64,000 nucleotides of DNA from Paraburkholderia phosphatilytica (GCF_003443895.1 NZ_QQOA01000029.1:35019-99018), one strand, 5' to 3'. Shown: positions 8,088 to 16,797, counted from the stretch's first letter. Notes: generated by a model from the sequence alone, not told the origin. Numbers and translations are program-made.

Positions 8088-9185
8088 TCAGTCGAACGCG
8101 TACGCGTCCAGCATCGCCGCGGCCATGCCCGCGCCGCGTACCGCGCAGGTCAGCGGTTCGTCGGCGACGCGCACATCGATGCCGATCTCGTTCTGCAGAC
8201 AACGGTCGAGGTGGCGCAGCAGCGAGCCGCCGCCCGTCAGCGTCACGCCATGATGCGCGATGTCGGTGACGAGTTCCGGCGGCGCCAGTTCCAGCCCCGC
8301 CTTGACGGCCTCGACGACCTGGCGCAGCGGCCCGGCGATCGCGTCGGTCACGTCGTGATTGGTGAGTTCGACCGTGCGCGGCAAGCCGTCCTCGGCGCTG
8401 CGGCCGGTCGCGTGCATCCGTTCCACCGGCACGTCGAGCAGCGCCGAGCCGATGGTCTTCTTCACGTGCTCGGCCGTCTGGTCGCCCAGCAGCACGCCGT
8501 ACAGGCTGCGCACGTAGTTGACGATCGCCAGGTCGAACTGGTCGCCGCCCACCTTGACCGACGCGCTGTACGCGAGCCCGCCCAACGCGATCACGCCGAC
8601 TTCGGTCGTGCCGCCGCCGATGTCGACCACCATCGAGCCGCGCGCTGACGACACCGGCAGCCCCGCGCCGACCGCGGAAGCCAGCGATTCGCCGATCAGG
8701 TTGACCTTCGACGCGCCGGCCGCCGCCGCAGCCTCGCGAATCGCCCGGCGCTCCACTTCGGTTGCGCCGGCGGGCACGCAGATCGTGAACTCCGCCCGCC
8801 CGAACAGCGGCCGGACCTTCGACATCTCGATGAACTCGCGGATCATGTGCTCGGCCGCGGAGAAATTGGCGATCACGCCGTGGCGCACCGGCCGTATGGC
8901 TTCGAGCGTGCTGGGCGCGCGGCCGAGCATCTGCTTCGCCTCGCTGCCGACCGCCGCGACGCGCACGTGGTTCGCATCGGCGCCTTTCTCGAAGCAGACG
9001 ACCGACGGCTGGTTCAGCACGATGCCGCCGTCGTCGGTGTAAATGAGGGTGTTGGCGGTGCCGGCGTCGACCGCAATGGTGTTGCGGAACAGGCGCTGGA
9101 ACAGCGTCGGTCCCGTGGTGTGGTGCGGCATCGCTCTGGCCATCGAAGGGCTCATCGAGTCAGTCGGCCGCCAAAACGGCGGCAC
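8088..9185 (-). CDS. MreB-like actin-family protein (solitary paralogue)
   Basis: A 365-residue bacterial actin. The phosphate-1 motif is AVDAGTANTLIYTDDGGIVL and the phosphate-2 motif is MVVDIGGGTTEVGVIALGG. GVTLTGGGSLLRHLD is the adenosine motif. MreB normally polymerises under the membrane and guides cell-wall elongation, from a mreBCD-rodA operon. None of those partners is next to this gene, so it is probably a second copy with a divergent or accessory role. The N-terminus has a loose extension, and Met11, Met15 and Met19 are all alternative starts with no clear ribosome-binding site, so the true start may be at 9155, 9143 or 9131. Confidence 0.85.
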   Translation of the reverse strand: MPPFWRPTDSMSPSMARAMPHHTTGPTLFQRLFRNTIAVDAGTANTLIYTDDGGIVLNQPSVVCFEKGADANHVRVAAVGSEAKQMLGRAPSTLEAIRPVRHGVIANFSAAEHMIREFIEMSKVRPLFGRAEFTICVPAGATEVERRAIREAAAAAGASKVNLIGESLASAVGAGLPVSSARGSMVVDIGGGTTEVGVIALGGLAYSASVKVGGDQFDLAIVNYVRSLYGVLLGDQTAEHVKKTIGSALLDVPVERMHATGRSAEDGLPRTVELTNHDVTDAIAGPLRQVVEAVKAGLELAPPELVTDIAHHGVTLTGGGSLLRHLDRCLQNEIGIDVRVADEPLTCAVRGAGMAAAMLDAYAFD

Positions 9186-9517
9186 GAATCAATCGAACCC
9201 GGCCGCGGCGAAGCTTTCTGCCGCTTCGTGCACCGGGCGCTGGTCTGCACGTTATTTTTTCCTGCTTGATAACGACTATCGGCAGGTAAAGGCGCAATCT
9301 TTAGCATGTTTTACCGTACAGCCATAAAAAAGCCCGATTACCGGGCATTACGGCGGCCGCCGTGCGGGCTGCCCGGCAGCTTGCGGCGGTTGCGGTTATC
9401 CTTTGGCCCTCGTTGCCAGCTGGCCCCGTGCGCCGTCCTGCGCCTGTTCCAGGACACTCGCCGCGGCCCCGGCATTCCCACCGCGGCACCCGCCCGTTCC
9501 CCGACTGGAGAAGCCTC
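9186..9517. other. Intergenic region between mreB-like and emrB-like genes
   Basis: About 330 bases between two divergent genes, with no convincing protein gene. It holds an interrupted hairpin at 9261-9286 (CCTGC..GATA / TATC..GCAGG) just upstream of the mreB-like gene and a minus-strand intrinsic terminator at 9326-9346. Confidence 0.5.
9326..9346 (-). terminator. Intrinsic terminator upstream of the mreB-like gene
   Basis: Read on the minus strand, GCCCG-GTAAT... closes with CGGGC and is followed by six T residues. It would stop leftward transcripts before they enter the mreB-like gene. No minus-strand gene lies immediately upstream of it, so it may insulate the gene from antisense transcription of the emrB-like gene or act as an attenuator. 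Confidence 0.6.
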
Positions 9518-11092
9518 GTGAGCCAGCCCGCCGCCGCACCTGCGAAGCCGCCCGCCCCGCCCCCGCCGATGCAGGGCGCGCAGCTCGCGCTCGCCACCTT
9601 CGCGGTCGCGCTGGCGACCTTCATGAACGTGCTGGATTCGTCGATCGCGAACGTCGCGATCCCGACCATCTCCGGCAACCTCGGCGTATCGGTCGACGAA
9701 GGCACGTGGGTAATCACGGTGTTCGCCGCGTCCAATGCCGTGTCGATTCCGCTCACCGGCTGGCTCACGCAGCGGCTCGGCCAGGTCAAGCTGTTTGTCG
9801 GCGCGATCCTGCTGTTCGTGGTGTCGTCGTGGGCCTGCGGGATCGCGCCGACGCTGCCGATCCTGCTGGTGTCGCGGGTCGTGCAAGGCGCCGTCGCCGG
9901 GCCGCTGATCCCGATGTCGCAGGCCATCCTCTTGAGCTCGTGGCCGAAGGAAAAGTCGTCCACCGCGCTGTCGCTGTGGGCGATGACCGCCACCGTCGGT
10001 CCGATCGCGGGCCCGGCGCTCGGCGGCTGGATCACCGACAGCTACAGCTGGTCGTGGATCTTCTACATCAACATTCCGGTGGGCATTTTCGCGGCCGGTG
10101 TGACGTGGATGCTGTACCGCAAGCGCGAAACGCCGAGCCGCAAGCTGCCGATTGACGTGGTCGGACTCGGCCTCCTGGTCGCCTGGGTCGCGTCGCTGCA
10201 GATCATGCTCGACAAGGGCAAGGATCTCGACTGGTTTCACTCGCCGGTGATCGTGACGCTCGGCGTGACCTCCCTGATCTCGTTCGCTTTCTTTCTGGTG
10301 TGGGAGCTGACCGAGCCGAACCCGATCGTCGACCTGCGCCTGTTCAGGCAGCGCAATTTCCTCGGCGGCACGATCGCGATTTCCGTCGCGTACGGCGTGT
10401 TCTTCGGCAATCTCGTGCTGCTGCCGCAATGGATGCAGGAGTACCTGAATTACCGGTCAGTCGATGCGGGTCTCGTGACAGCGCCGCTTGGCGTGTTCGC
10501 GGTGATTCTCGCGCCCGTGATGGGACGTGTGCTGCCGCGCTCCGACGCGCGCATCATCGCGACCGCGGCGTTCGTCGGCTTCGCGATCGTGTTCTTCATG
10601 CGCTCGAAGTATGTGATCGAGATCGACACCTGGCACCTCGTGCTGCCCACGCTGCTGCAAGGCATTCCGATGGCGATGTTCTTCGTGCCGCTCACCGCGA
10701 TCATCCTCTCCGGCCAGCCGCCGCAGCGCATCCCGGCGGCCGCGGGCCTGTCGAACTTCGTGCGCGTGTTCTGCGGCGCAGTGGGCACGTCGATCGCCGG
10801 CAACGAGTGGAACAACCGCACGATCCTGCATCACGCGCGGCTCACCGAGTATGCGACCATCGACAACCCGCTGTTCCGCCAGCAGATCGACGGCACGCAG
10901 TCGCTGCTCAACCTCGGCACGCCATCGGCGAATGCGCTGTTCGATTTCACCGTCAACACCCAGGCCGCGATGATGGGCCTCAACGACATCTTCTACGTGT
11001 CCGCGATCATCTTCGTGCTGATCATCCCGCTGATCTGGATCACGCGACCTGCGAAGGGCGGCGGCGGCAAGGACGCGGCGGGCGCGCACTAA
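9518..11092 (+). CDS. DHA2-family multidrug efflux MFS transporter (EmrB/QacA type)
   Basis: A 524-residue inner-membrane proton antiporter with about 14 membrane segments. I chose the GTG at 9518 because CTGGAG sits eight bases upstream. An upstream in-frame extension has no membrane character. Family hallmarks are TFMNVLDSSIANVAIPTISG in the first segment, the ITVFAASNAVSIPLTGWLTQ loop, and the motif-C-like TVGPIAGPALGGWITDSYSW. EmrB proteins usually work with the membrane-fusion protein EmrA and an outer-membrane channel. Neither is adjacent, so it either works alone or uses partners encoded elsewhere. An intrinsic terminator follows the gene. Confidence 0.88.
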   Translation: MSQPAAAPAKPPAPPPPMQGAQLALATFAVALATFMNVLDSSIANVAIPTISGNLGVSVDEGTWVITVFAASNAVSIPLTGWLTQRLGQVKLFVGAILLFVVSSWACGIAPTLPILLVSRVVQGAVAGPLIPMSQAILLSSWPKEKSSTALSLWAMTATVGPIAGPALGGWITDSYSWSWIFYINIPVGIFAAGVTWMLYRKRETPSRKLPIDVVGLGLLVAWVASLQIMLDKGKDLDWFHSPVIVTLGVTSLISFAFFLVWELTEPNPIVDLRLFRQRNFLGGTIAISVAYGVFFGNLVLLPQWMQEYLNYRSVDAGLVTAPLGVFAVILAPVMGRVLPRSDARIIATAAFVGFAIVFFMRSKYVIEIDTWHLVLPTLLQGIPMAMFFVPLTAIILSGQPPQRIPAAAGLSNFVRVFCGAVGTSIAGNEWNNRTILHHARLTEYATIDNPLFRQQIDGTQSLLNLGTPSANALFDFTVNTQAAMMGLNDIFYVSAIIFVLIIPLIWITRPAKGGGGKDAAGAH

Positions 11093-11124
11093 CGCCGTCC
11101 GCTCGCGTCGTACGCAGCACACCC

Positions 11125-11151
11125 GGCCGCCCATTCGCGCGGCCTTTTTTT
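11125..11151 (+). terminator. Intrinsic terminator after the emrB-like gene
   Basis: A GGCCGC / GCGGCC stem with an 8-base loop is followed by seven T residues, 33 bases after the stop codon. Confidence 0.85.
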
Positions 11152-11333
11152 CACCACCAGCAATCACCTCTCTGCGTCACCAGGCCGCACCCGTACGCGC
11201 CCTTCTGGTTGGATCTGCGTCAAGGTACACGCACACCGAACGGCGGACGATTGCGCCGGGCGCGTTCCATCCTGCGCGTGTGCGCGCAGCCAGTCGTTCG
11301 CGTCCAGTTTGCTTCTACCCAGACTGGACCAAC

Positions 11334-12443
11334 ATGAAAGCCAGAAGGGCCTCAAGAAAATGGTCGATACCCATCGTCACGGGGTTAACCGCCTGCCTGT
11401 CCGGATGCGATCTCACCGTGCTGGACCCGAAAGGAAGCGTGGGCATGGCCGAGAAATCGCTGATCGCGACCGCCACGTGGGCGATGCTGATCGTCGTGAT
11501 CCCGGTGATCCTGCTGACGCTGTTCTTCGGGTGGCGCTACCGCGCGTCGAACCGGCGTGCCGTCTACGCACCGAAGTGGGCACATTCCACCGCGATCGAG
11601 GTCGTGATGTGGACGATTCCCGCGCTGATCATCCTGCAGCTCGGCATCCTCATGTGGCGCACCTCGCATGAGCTCGACCCTTACCGACCGCTGAAGTCGG
11701 GCGTGAAGCCGATCAAGGTCGAGGTCTTCGCGCTCGACTGGAAGTGGCTCTTCATCTACCCGGACCTCGGTATCGCGTCGGTGAACCAGCTCGCGGTGCC
11801 GGTCGGCACGCCAGTGAACTTCCGCATCACGTCGGGTTCGGTGACGAACTCGTTCTTCATCCCGCAGCTCGGCACCCAGGCGTACGCGATGGCCGGCATG
11901 CAGACCCGCCTGCATCTGATCGCCGACGCGCCGGGCGACTACGACGGCATGTCCGCCAACTTCAGCGGCAAAGGTTTCTCCGACATGACATTCCGCACGC
12001 TCGCCACGAGCCGCGCCGAATTCGACGCATGGGTACAGAAGCTGAAGGCATCGCCGGATCGACTCAGCATGGACGAATACGCCGGCGTCGCGAAGCCGAG
12101 CGAAAAGCAGCCGGTGCGCTACTTCTCGTCGGTCGACCCGCGCCTCTTCAGCAACATCGTCGCCCGCTACAACAACGGCAACGTCACGGATTTCAGCGAC
12201 GCCGCGTGTCGCACGCAGACCAGCGCGGAAACCCGCGTGCAGACCACGGAGTACGTCATGTTCGGAAAACTCACGCTCGACGCGATCCCGTTCGATCAGC
12301 CGATCGTCATGGGCGCGGCCGCGTTCATGGCGCTGGTCGTGCTCGCCGTCGTCGTCATGCTCACAAAGTCCGGCCGCTGGACGCGGCTATGGATCGAGTG
12401 GCTCACGAGCGTCGATCACAAGCGGATCGGCGTCATGTATTAA
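11334..12443 (+). CDS. cyoA: Cytochrome bo3 ubiquinol oxidase subunit II, fused to the start of subunit I
   Basis: Residues 1-308 are a full CyoA, subunit II of the proton-pumping bo3 oxidase. A lipoprotein signal ends in the lipobox LSGC, two membrane helices follow (near residues 45-65 and 85-105), then the periplasmic cupredoxin-like domain (NSFFIPQLGTQAYAMAGMQT). The ATG at 11334 begins the signal peptide. The frame does not stop where CyoA normally ends. It runs through TAC-GTC into the start codon of cyoB at 12258 and 61 residues of CyoB, then stops at TAA 12441-12443. A GGAG just before that ATG looks like the old cyoB ribosome-binding site. Without subunits I, III and IV this CyoA cannot form an oxidase here. 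Confidence 0.85.
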   Translation: MKARRASRKWSIPIVTGLTACLSGCDLTVLDPKGSVGMAEKSLIATATWAMLIVVIPVILLTLFFGWRYRASNRRAVYAPKWAHSTAIEVVMWTIPALIILQLGILMWRTSHELDPYRPLKSGVKPIKVEVFALDWKWLFIYPDLGIASVNQLAVPVGTPVNFRITSGSVTNSFFIPQLGTQAYAMAGMQTRLHLIADAPGDYDGMSANFSGKGFSDMTFRTLATSRAEFDAWVQKLKASPDRLSMDEYAGVAKPSEKQPVRYFSSVDPRLFSNIVARYNNGNVTDFSDAACRTQTSAETRVQTTEYVMFGKLTLDAIPFDQPIVMGAAAFMALVVLAVVVMLTKSGRWTRLWIEWLTSVDHKRIGVMY

Positions 12444-12551
12444 GTCGTCGCGTTACTGATGCTGGTGCGCGGCTTCGTCGACGCGGTGATGATGCGGGTG
12501 CAGCTCGCGCTCGCGTTTCATGGTCTCGGCTACCTGCCGCCGCACGACTAC
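12258..12551 (+). pseudogene. cyoB: Remnant of cyoB (oxidase subunit I), 5' end only
   Basis: Ninety-eight codons match the N-terminus of ubiquinol oxidase subunit I: MFGKLTLDAIPFDQPIVMG, then LWIEWLTSVDHKRIGVMY, then after a stop LVRGFVDAVMMRVQLALA and LPPHDY. Codon 62 is TAA, and the reading frame is kept on both sides. Homology to CyoB ends at LPPHDY. Roughly 560 residues, including all heme and copper ligands, are missing, together with cyoC and cyoD. The gene is dead. The next codons belong to an unrelated glycosyltransferase. Confidence 0.88.
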
Positions 12552-13202
12552 TGGTGCCTGCTGACGAGCCTGCCGCTGCGTTTCGCGACCACGGCCGAGA
12601 CGATTCCCGCGTCGGTGCCGTATCTGCACGCGCCGCCAGCGCTGCTCGAACACTGGCGCACGCGGCTGCCCGACGACGGCTCCAAGGTCGGGCTCGGGTG
12701 GGCGAGCGACCCGCGTCCGGACCAGCTGGATTCGCACGCGATCGACCGGCGCCGCTCGCTGCACGCGAGCGCGTTCCTGCCGCTCTTGCCGATACCCGGC
12801 GTCACGTTCGTCAGTCTGCAGAAGGGCGACACGACGCGACCGCAGATCGCGGAACTGCCGCCGGCGCTGCGTCCATTCGATCTGATGGGCGAGGTGCGTG
12901 ATTTCGCGGACACCGCCGCGATCATCAACAGCCTCGACCTGGCGATCGCCGCCGATACGTCGGTCGCGCATCTGGCCGGCGGACTCGGCAGGCCAGTGTG
13001 GATCCTGTCGCGTTTCGACGGCCGCTGGCGCTGGCTGCGCGACCGCGACGATTCGCCGTGGTACCCGACCGCCCGCCTGTTCCGGCAGACCCAGCCGGGC
13101 CACTGGGACGACGTGATCCAGCGGATCGCGCAGGCGTTGCAGGCCGCCGCGGCGGCGCAGGCCACGACGCTCGTCGCGCCGGGCACCGCGCACGCAATCT
13201 GA
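12552..13202 (+). pseudogene. 3' fragment of a TPR/GT9-type glycosyltransferase gene
   Basis: About 216 codons match the C-terminal half of glycosyltransferase family 9-like proteins, which usually follow tetratricopeptide repeats. Recognisable parts are CLLTSLPLRFATTAETIPA, then VTFVSLQKGD, DFADTAAIINSLDLAIAADT and SVAHLAGGLGRPVWIL, the nucleotide-sugar-binding region. The N-terminal TPR part is absent. The fragment is joined in frame to the cyoB remnant at GACTAC (12546-12551), a likely microhomology. Translation could restart at the ATG at 12459 and give a 247-residue chimera, but function is unlikely. Confidence 0.82.
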
Positions 13203-13475
13203 CCTGCGCGAAGGCGTTCCGCCTTGCCGCGATGAGCGCGGCGGGCGCCCGTCTCTCACACCTTCCGGAACGAGCCGGGCAGCGCGAACGCCCTGCCGGG
13301 CCGCCCGCTCTGGCTGCTCCAGCCCAGCCAACCGGCCGCGAGCGCCGAATTCCCCTCTTCGGCACCAGCCGCGGTCCAAGCGGCGACGCCTCCCTCGCAC
13401 CGCCCTCTGCCCGGCCCTCGGCGCGCCACGCCCTCATCGCCCGCCCCCTGCCATCCACTGTTACAAATTTCCTCT
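13203..13475. other. Non-coding spacer after the gene scar
   Basis: No gene is visible. A near-perfect GCCGGGCAG / CTGCCGGGC hairpin (one mismatch) at 13274-13301 may be a factor-dependent terminator remnant of the truncated glycosyltransferase gene. The right end turns AT-rich and leads into the promoter of the PadR operon. Confidence 0.4.
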
Positions 13476-13510
13476 TTGACAAAATATCTTAAGATATATA
13501 TCTTAAGATA
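13476..13510 (+). promoter_or_regulatory. Sigma-70 promoter overlapped by two perfect palindromic operators
   Basis: A consensus -35 box TTGACA (13476-13481) is followed after 17 bases by the -10-like TATCTT (13499-13504). Two identical perfect 12-bp palindromes, TATCTTAAGATA, lie at 13485-13496 and 13499-13510. One fills the spacer and the other covers the -10 box. Bound repressor would exclude RNA polymerase. The natural candidate is the PadR/YqjI-like protein encoded 30 bases downstream. In E. coli, YqjI also binds inverted repeats in the yqjH-yqjI intergenic region. Confidence 0.85.
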
Positions 13511-13539
13511 CGTTTTACGACATATCTGGAGTTACTGGC

Positions 13540-14505
13540 ATGCGCCACCCTCACTTTCAACGTTCGTCCTGTCAGGACGACAACCGGGATTTCCGGGACT
13601 CACGCGGCGGCCACCATGGCCGCCAGCATGAAAACCGCTTCGAAGGCCGCCCCGAGCACGGCTTCGAAGAAGAGTATTACAGTCACCGCGGCGACCGCCA
13701 CGGCCACGACTTCGGCTGCGAATTCGACCCGCGCTTCGGCCAACCGATGCGCGAGCATCTGATCGAACGCCTGCGCGAATATGGCGGCCGGCACGGCTTC
13801 CGTCATTTCGACCGCGAATTCGCGCGCCGTCTGCATGCGTTGTGGCATGCCGTCGGCCGTGGCGGGCGCGGCGGCGGTGGCCGCGGCGGGCGCGGCGGCT
13901 GGGGTGAAGGCCCTGGCGGCTTCGGCGGCGGTTTTGCAGGCGGTTTCGGCGGCGGCGACTTCGGCGACGGCATGCCGCGCGGCCGCAAGTTCTCGTCCGA
14001 CGACCTGCAACTGCTGCTGCTCGCGCTGCTCGACCAGCAGCCGAGCCACGGCTACGAACTGATCAAGGCGCTCGAAGCGCGCTCGAACGGCTTCTACAGC
14101 CCGAGCCCCGGCATGGTCTATCCGGCGCTCACGTACCTCGAGGAACTCGGCTACGTGACCGTCGAACTCGAAGGCAACCGCAAGCGTTATGCGCTCTCGG
14201 ACGCTGGCCGCGAGCACCTGAACGCGAACCGCGAGCGCGCCGAGCTGATGCTCGCGAAGCTCACGCACATCGCCCGCAAGATGGACATGGTGCGCCGCGC
14301 GTTCGCGGGCGAAGAGCCGGCGGATCCGTCCGAAGGCGGCTGGGTGCCCGAGCTGATCGAAGCGCGCCGCGCGCTGAAGCATGCGCTCGTGCGACGCACC
14401 GATACGTCCGCGGACGAACAGCGCCGCATCGCCGCGATCCTCGCGCGCGCCACCGCCGAGATCGAAGGCCGCGACACCGGGAAGCGGGAAACCGGCAACG
14501 AGTAA
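13540..14505 (+). CDS. yqjI: PadR-family metal-responsive repressor (YqjI-like)
   Basis: A 321-residue regulator. Residues 1-150 are a disordered His/Asp/Arg/Gly-rich extension that contains GHHGRQHENR, HRGDRHGHDFG and a long Gly-rich stretch. Residues 150-225 form the PadR winged helix (LLALLDQQPSHGYELIKALE, then SPSPGMVYPALTYLEELGYV). A helical dimerisation tail follows. E. coli YqjI has the same layout, with a His-rich N-terminal arm that binds nickel, and it represses itself and the ferric reductase gene yqjH. The next gene here is a YqjH-like reductase, so the same circuit is likely. GGAG nine bases before the ATG supports the start. The arm is longer than in E. coli, and the metal is not proven. 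Confidence 0.85.
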   Translation: MRHPHFQRSSCQDDNRDFRDSRGGHHGRQHENRFEGRPEHGFEEEYYSHRGDRHGHDFGCEFDPRFGQPMREHLIERLREYGGRHGFRHFDREFARRLHALWHAVGRGGRGGGGRGGRGGWGEGPGGFGGGFAGGFGGGDFGDGMPRGRKFSSDDLQLLLLALLDQQPSHGYELIKALEARSNGFYSPSPGMVYPALTYLEELGYVTVELEGNRKRYALSDAGREHLNANRERAELMLAKLTHIARKMDMVRRAFAGEEPADPSEGGWVPELIEARRALKHALVRRTDTSADEQRRIAAILARATAEIEGRDTGKRETGNE

Positions 14506-14629
14506 GCCGCACGGGCGAGACCGCCGGAGCCATTGCAACCGCGATGGCAATAGCAAAGAGCCACGGCCGCAGCCGGCCGATGAAACCGCCGCCTCACCCG
14601 CCACACCGAACATCGACTGGAGAAACTTC

Positions 14630-15454
14630 ATGCAGAACCGCCCCGACCTCGCCGTCGAACGCGTGCGTCATCCGCTGAAATTCCGTCTGCTGCAGGTCAC
14701 GCGTGTGAATCGCGTGACGCCGTCGCTCGTGCGCGTCACGCTGACGGGCGACGATCTCGACGACTTCGTGTCCGCGTCGTTCGACGACCACGTGAAGGTC
14801 TTTTTCCCCGCACCGGGCGCGTCGGTGCCGGTGCTGCCGTCGCTGGGCCCGGACGGCATCGCGTTTCCCGACGGTGTGCCGCGTCCCGCCGCGCGCGACT
14901 ACACGCCGCGCCGCTACAACCGCGCCGAAGGCGAGCTCGACATCGAGTTCACGCTGCACGACGCGGGCCCCGCTTCCGCGTGGGCCGCGCAGGCGCAGGC
15001 CGGCCAGTATCTCGGCCTGGGCGGCCCGCGCGGCTCGCTCGTGATCCCGGCCGGCTTCGACTGGCATCTGCTGATCGGCGACGAAACGGCGCTGCCCGCC
15101 ATCGCGCGGCGCATCGAGGAGTTGCCGGCGGGCGCGCGCGTCGCGGCGGTGATCGAAGTGGAGAGTCCGTCGCACGAGATCAAATTCGACACCGACGCCG
15201 ACCTGTTCGTCGTCTGGGTGCACCGCTCGAGCGCAGCGGCTGACGATGCAAACGAAAGCGCGCTGCTGCAGGCCGTGCGCGACACGTACCTGCCGCCCGG
15301 CGACGGCTACGTGTGGGCGGCCGGCGAATCGTCGGCGATCCGCGCGATCCGCCAGTACCTGTGCGACGAACGCGGCGTCGACAAAAAGCGCATTCGCGCC
15401 GCGAGCTACTGGCGGCGCGGCACGCAGGCGGTCCACGAATCGTTCGACGACTGA
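14630..15454 (+). CDS. yqjH: NADPH-dependent ferric-siderophore reductase (siderophore-interacting protein)
   Basis: A 274-residue cytoplasmic flavoprotein that reduces ferric chelates and so releases iron from siderophores. The FAD-binding domain covers residues about 15-130, with the RDYTPRRYN flavin motif. The NADPH-binding domain follows, with GDETALPAIARRIEELPAGA and WAAGESSAIRAIR. The C-terminal ASYWRRGTQAVHE is typical of the SIP/ViuB/YqjH family. CTGGAG eight bases upstream fixes the ATG at 14630. The gene follows the PadR-type regulator and is probably in its operon. It may serve iron homeostasis under nickel or other metal stress. Confidence 0.88.
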   Translation: MQNRPDLAVERVRHPLKFRLLQVTRVNRVTPSLVRVTLTGDDLDDFVSASFDDHVKVFFPAPGASVPVLPSLGPDGIAFPDGVPRPAARDYTPRRYNRAEGELDIEFTLHDAGPASAWAAQAQAGQYLGLGGPRGSLVIPAGFDWHLLIGDETALPAIARRIEELPAGARVAAVIEVESPSHEIKFDTDADLFVVWVHRSSAAADDANESALLQAVRDTYLPPGDGYVWAAGESSAIRAIRQYLCDERGVDKKRIRAASYWRRGTQAVHESFDD

Positions 15455-15466
15455 ACCCCACCACCC

Positions 15467-16720
15467 ATGTACAACCTTCAAGCTCCGCGCGAACGCCAGC
15501 TGCTCTGGCTGCTCGCGCTCACGCAGTTCACCATCATCATGGACTTCATGGTGATGATGCCGATCGGCCCGCAGATCATGCACGCGTTCACCATCTCGCC
15601 CGCGAAGTTCGCGACGGCCGTGTCGGTGTACTCGTGGTGCTCGGGGCTGTCGGGCCTGTTCGCCGCGACCTATATCGACCGCTTCGACCGTCGTCGGCTG
15701 CTGCTCACCATTTACGCGCTGTTCGCGCTCTCGAATCTCGCCTGCGCGACCGCGCACAGCTACCCGATGCTGCTCGCCGCGCGCGCGTTTGCCGGCATGA
15801 CGGGTGGCGTGCTCGCGTCGGTCGTAATGGCGATCGTTGCCGACGTGATTCCGGTCGCGCGGCGCGGCGCCGCCACCGGCGTGATCATGACCGCGTTCTC
15901 GCTCGCGGCGATCGCGGGCGTGCCGGCGGGCGTGATGCTCGGCGCGCACTTCAGCTGGTCCGCGCCGTTCGTGCTGCTCACCGTGCTGTCGGTCGTGGTG
16001 TGGATCGGCGGCATGCGGATCGTGCCGTCGCTGCGCGAGCATCTCGCGTCGAAGCCCGCGCCGCTCGCCACCGTGCTGCCGCAGTTGTGGAGCCTGCTCA
16101 CGCGGCCTCAGCACCTAACCGCGTTCGCGCTGACCTTCATCGTGATGTCGTCGCACATGCTGGTGATCCCGTTCATCTCGCCGATGCTCGTGCTCAGCCA
16201 CGGTATCGCGCCGGGGCAGCTGTCGTGGCTGTACATGGCGGGCGGCGCGGCGACGTTCGTCACCTCGCGCTGGGTCGGCCGGCTCGCGGACCGTTACGGC
16301 AAGCACCGGATGTTCCGGCTGATGGCGGTGATATCGATGGCGCCCGTGCTGTTCGTCACGCATCTGCCCGACGTGACGTTCGTCGCGATGCTTGCGTTCT
16401 TCCCGTTTTTCATGGTCGCGATGTCGGGCCGCATGATTCCGATGCAGGCGCTCCTCACCGCCGTGCCGGCGCCCGCGAACCGCGGCGCGTTCCTGAGCGC
16501 GAACGCGGCGGTGCAGGCGCTCGGCACCGGCTGCGGCGCGTGGGTCGGCGGCCTGATGCTAGGCAGCGGGCCGGGTGGGCAGATCGAAGGCTATGGAATG
16601 AACGGACTCGTCGCGGTCACGCTGGCGCTGGTGGCGGTCGTGTGGATCGGGCGCGTGAAGGCGCCGGCAGGCCGCGACGTCGCGCGGCCAGTGGCGGCGG
16701 AACCGCTCGGCGAGGCTTGA
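15467..16720 (+). CDS. MFS transporter (DHA1-like)
   Basis: A 417-residue inner-membrane transporter with 12 predicted helices. Typical MFS features are the motif-A-like loop FAATYIDRFDRRRLLLTIYA, the second-half equivalent WVGRLADRYGKHRMFRL, and the fifth-helix glycine-rich SLAAIAGVPAGVMLGAHFSW. It starts 12 bases after the reductase stop codon, so it is co-transcribed with the regulator and the ferric reductase. This context suggests export of a siderophore or a metal-linked compound, but the sequence alone only supports a drug/metabolite efflux carrier. Confidence 0.85.
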   Translation: MYNLQAPRERQLLWLLALTQFTIIMDFMVMMPIGPQIMHAFTISPAKFATAVSVYSWCSGLSGLFAATYIDRFDRRRLLLTIYALFALSNLACATAHSYPMLLAARAFAGMTGGVLASVVMAIVADVIPVARRGAATGVIMTAFSLAAIAGVPAGVMLGAHFSWSAPFVLLTVLSVVVWIGGMRIVPSLREHLASKPAPLATVLPQLWSLLTRPQHLTAFALTFIVMSSHMLVIPFISPMLVLSHGIAPGQLSWLYMAGGAATFVTSRWVGRLADRYGKHRMFRLMAVISMAPVLFVTHLPDVTFVAMLAFFPFFMVAMSGRMIPMQALLTAVPAPANRGAFLSANAAVQALGTGCGAWVGGLMLGSGPGGQIEGYGMNGLVAVTLALVAVVWIGRVKAPAGRDVARPVAAEPLGEA

Positions 16721-16797
16721 GCGGCCGCGCCGCGGGATCAGCTCGCTGTTCGATTCGCGGGCTCGTCTGCAGACTGACTTGCTGCCAGACGCTTGGC

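Noticed and set aside
9338..10429. A 363-codon minus-strand frame opposite the emrB-like gene
   Set aside because: Low-complexity Arg/Asp/Glu-rich translation without a family; the plus strand has a clear 14-helix transporter.
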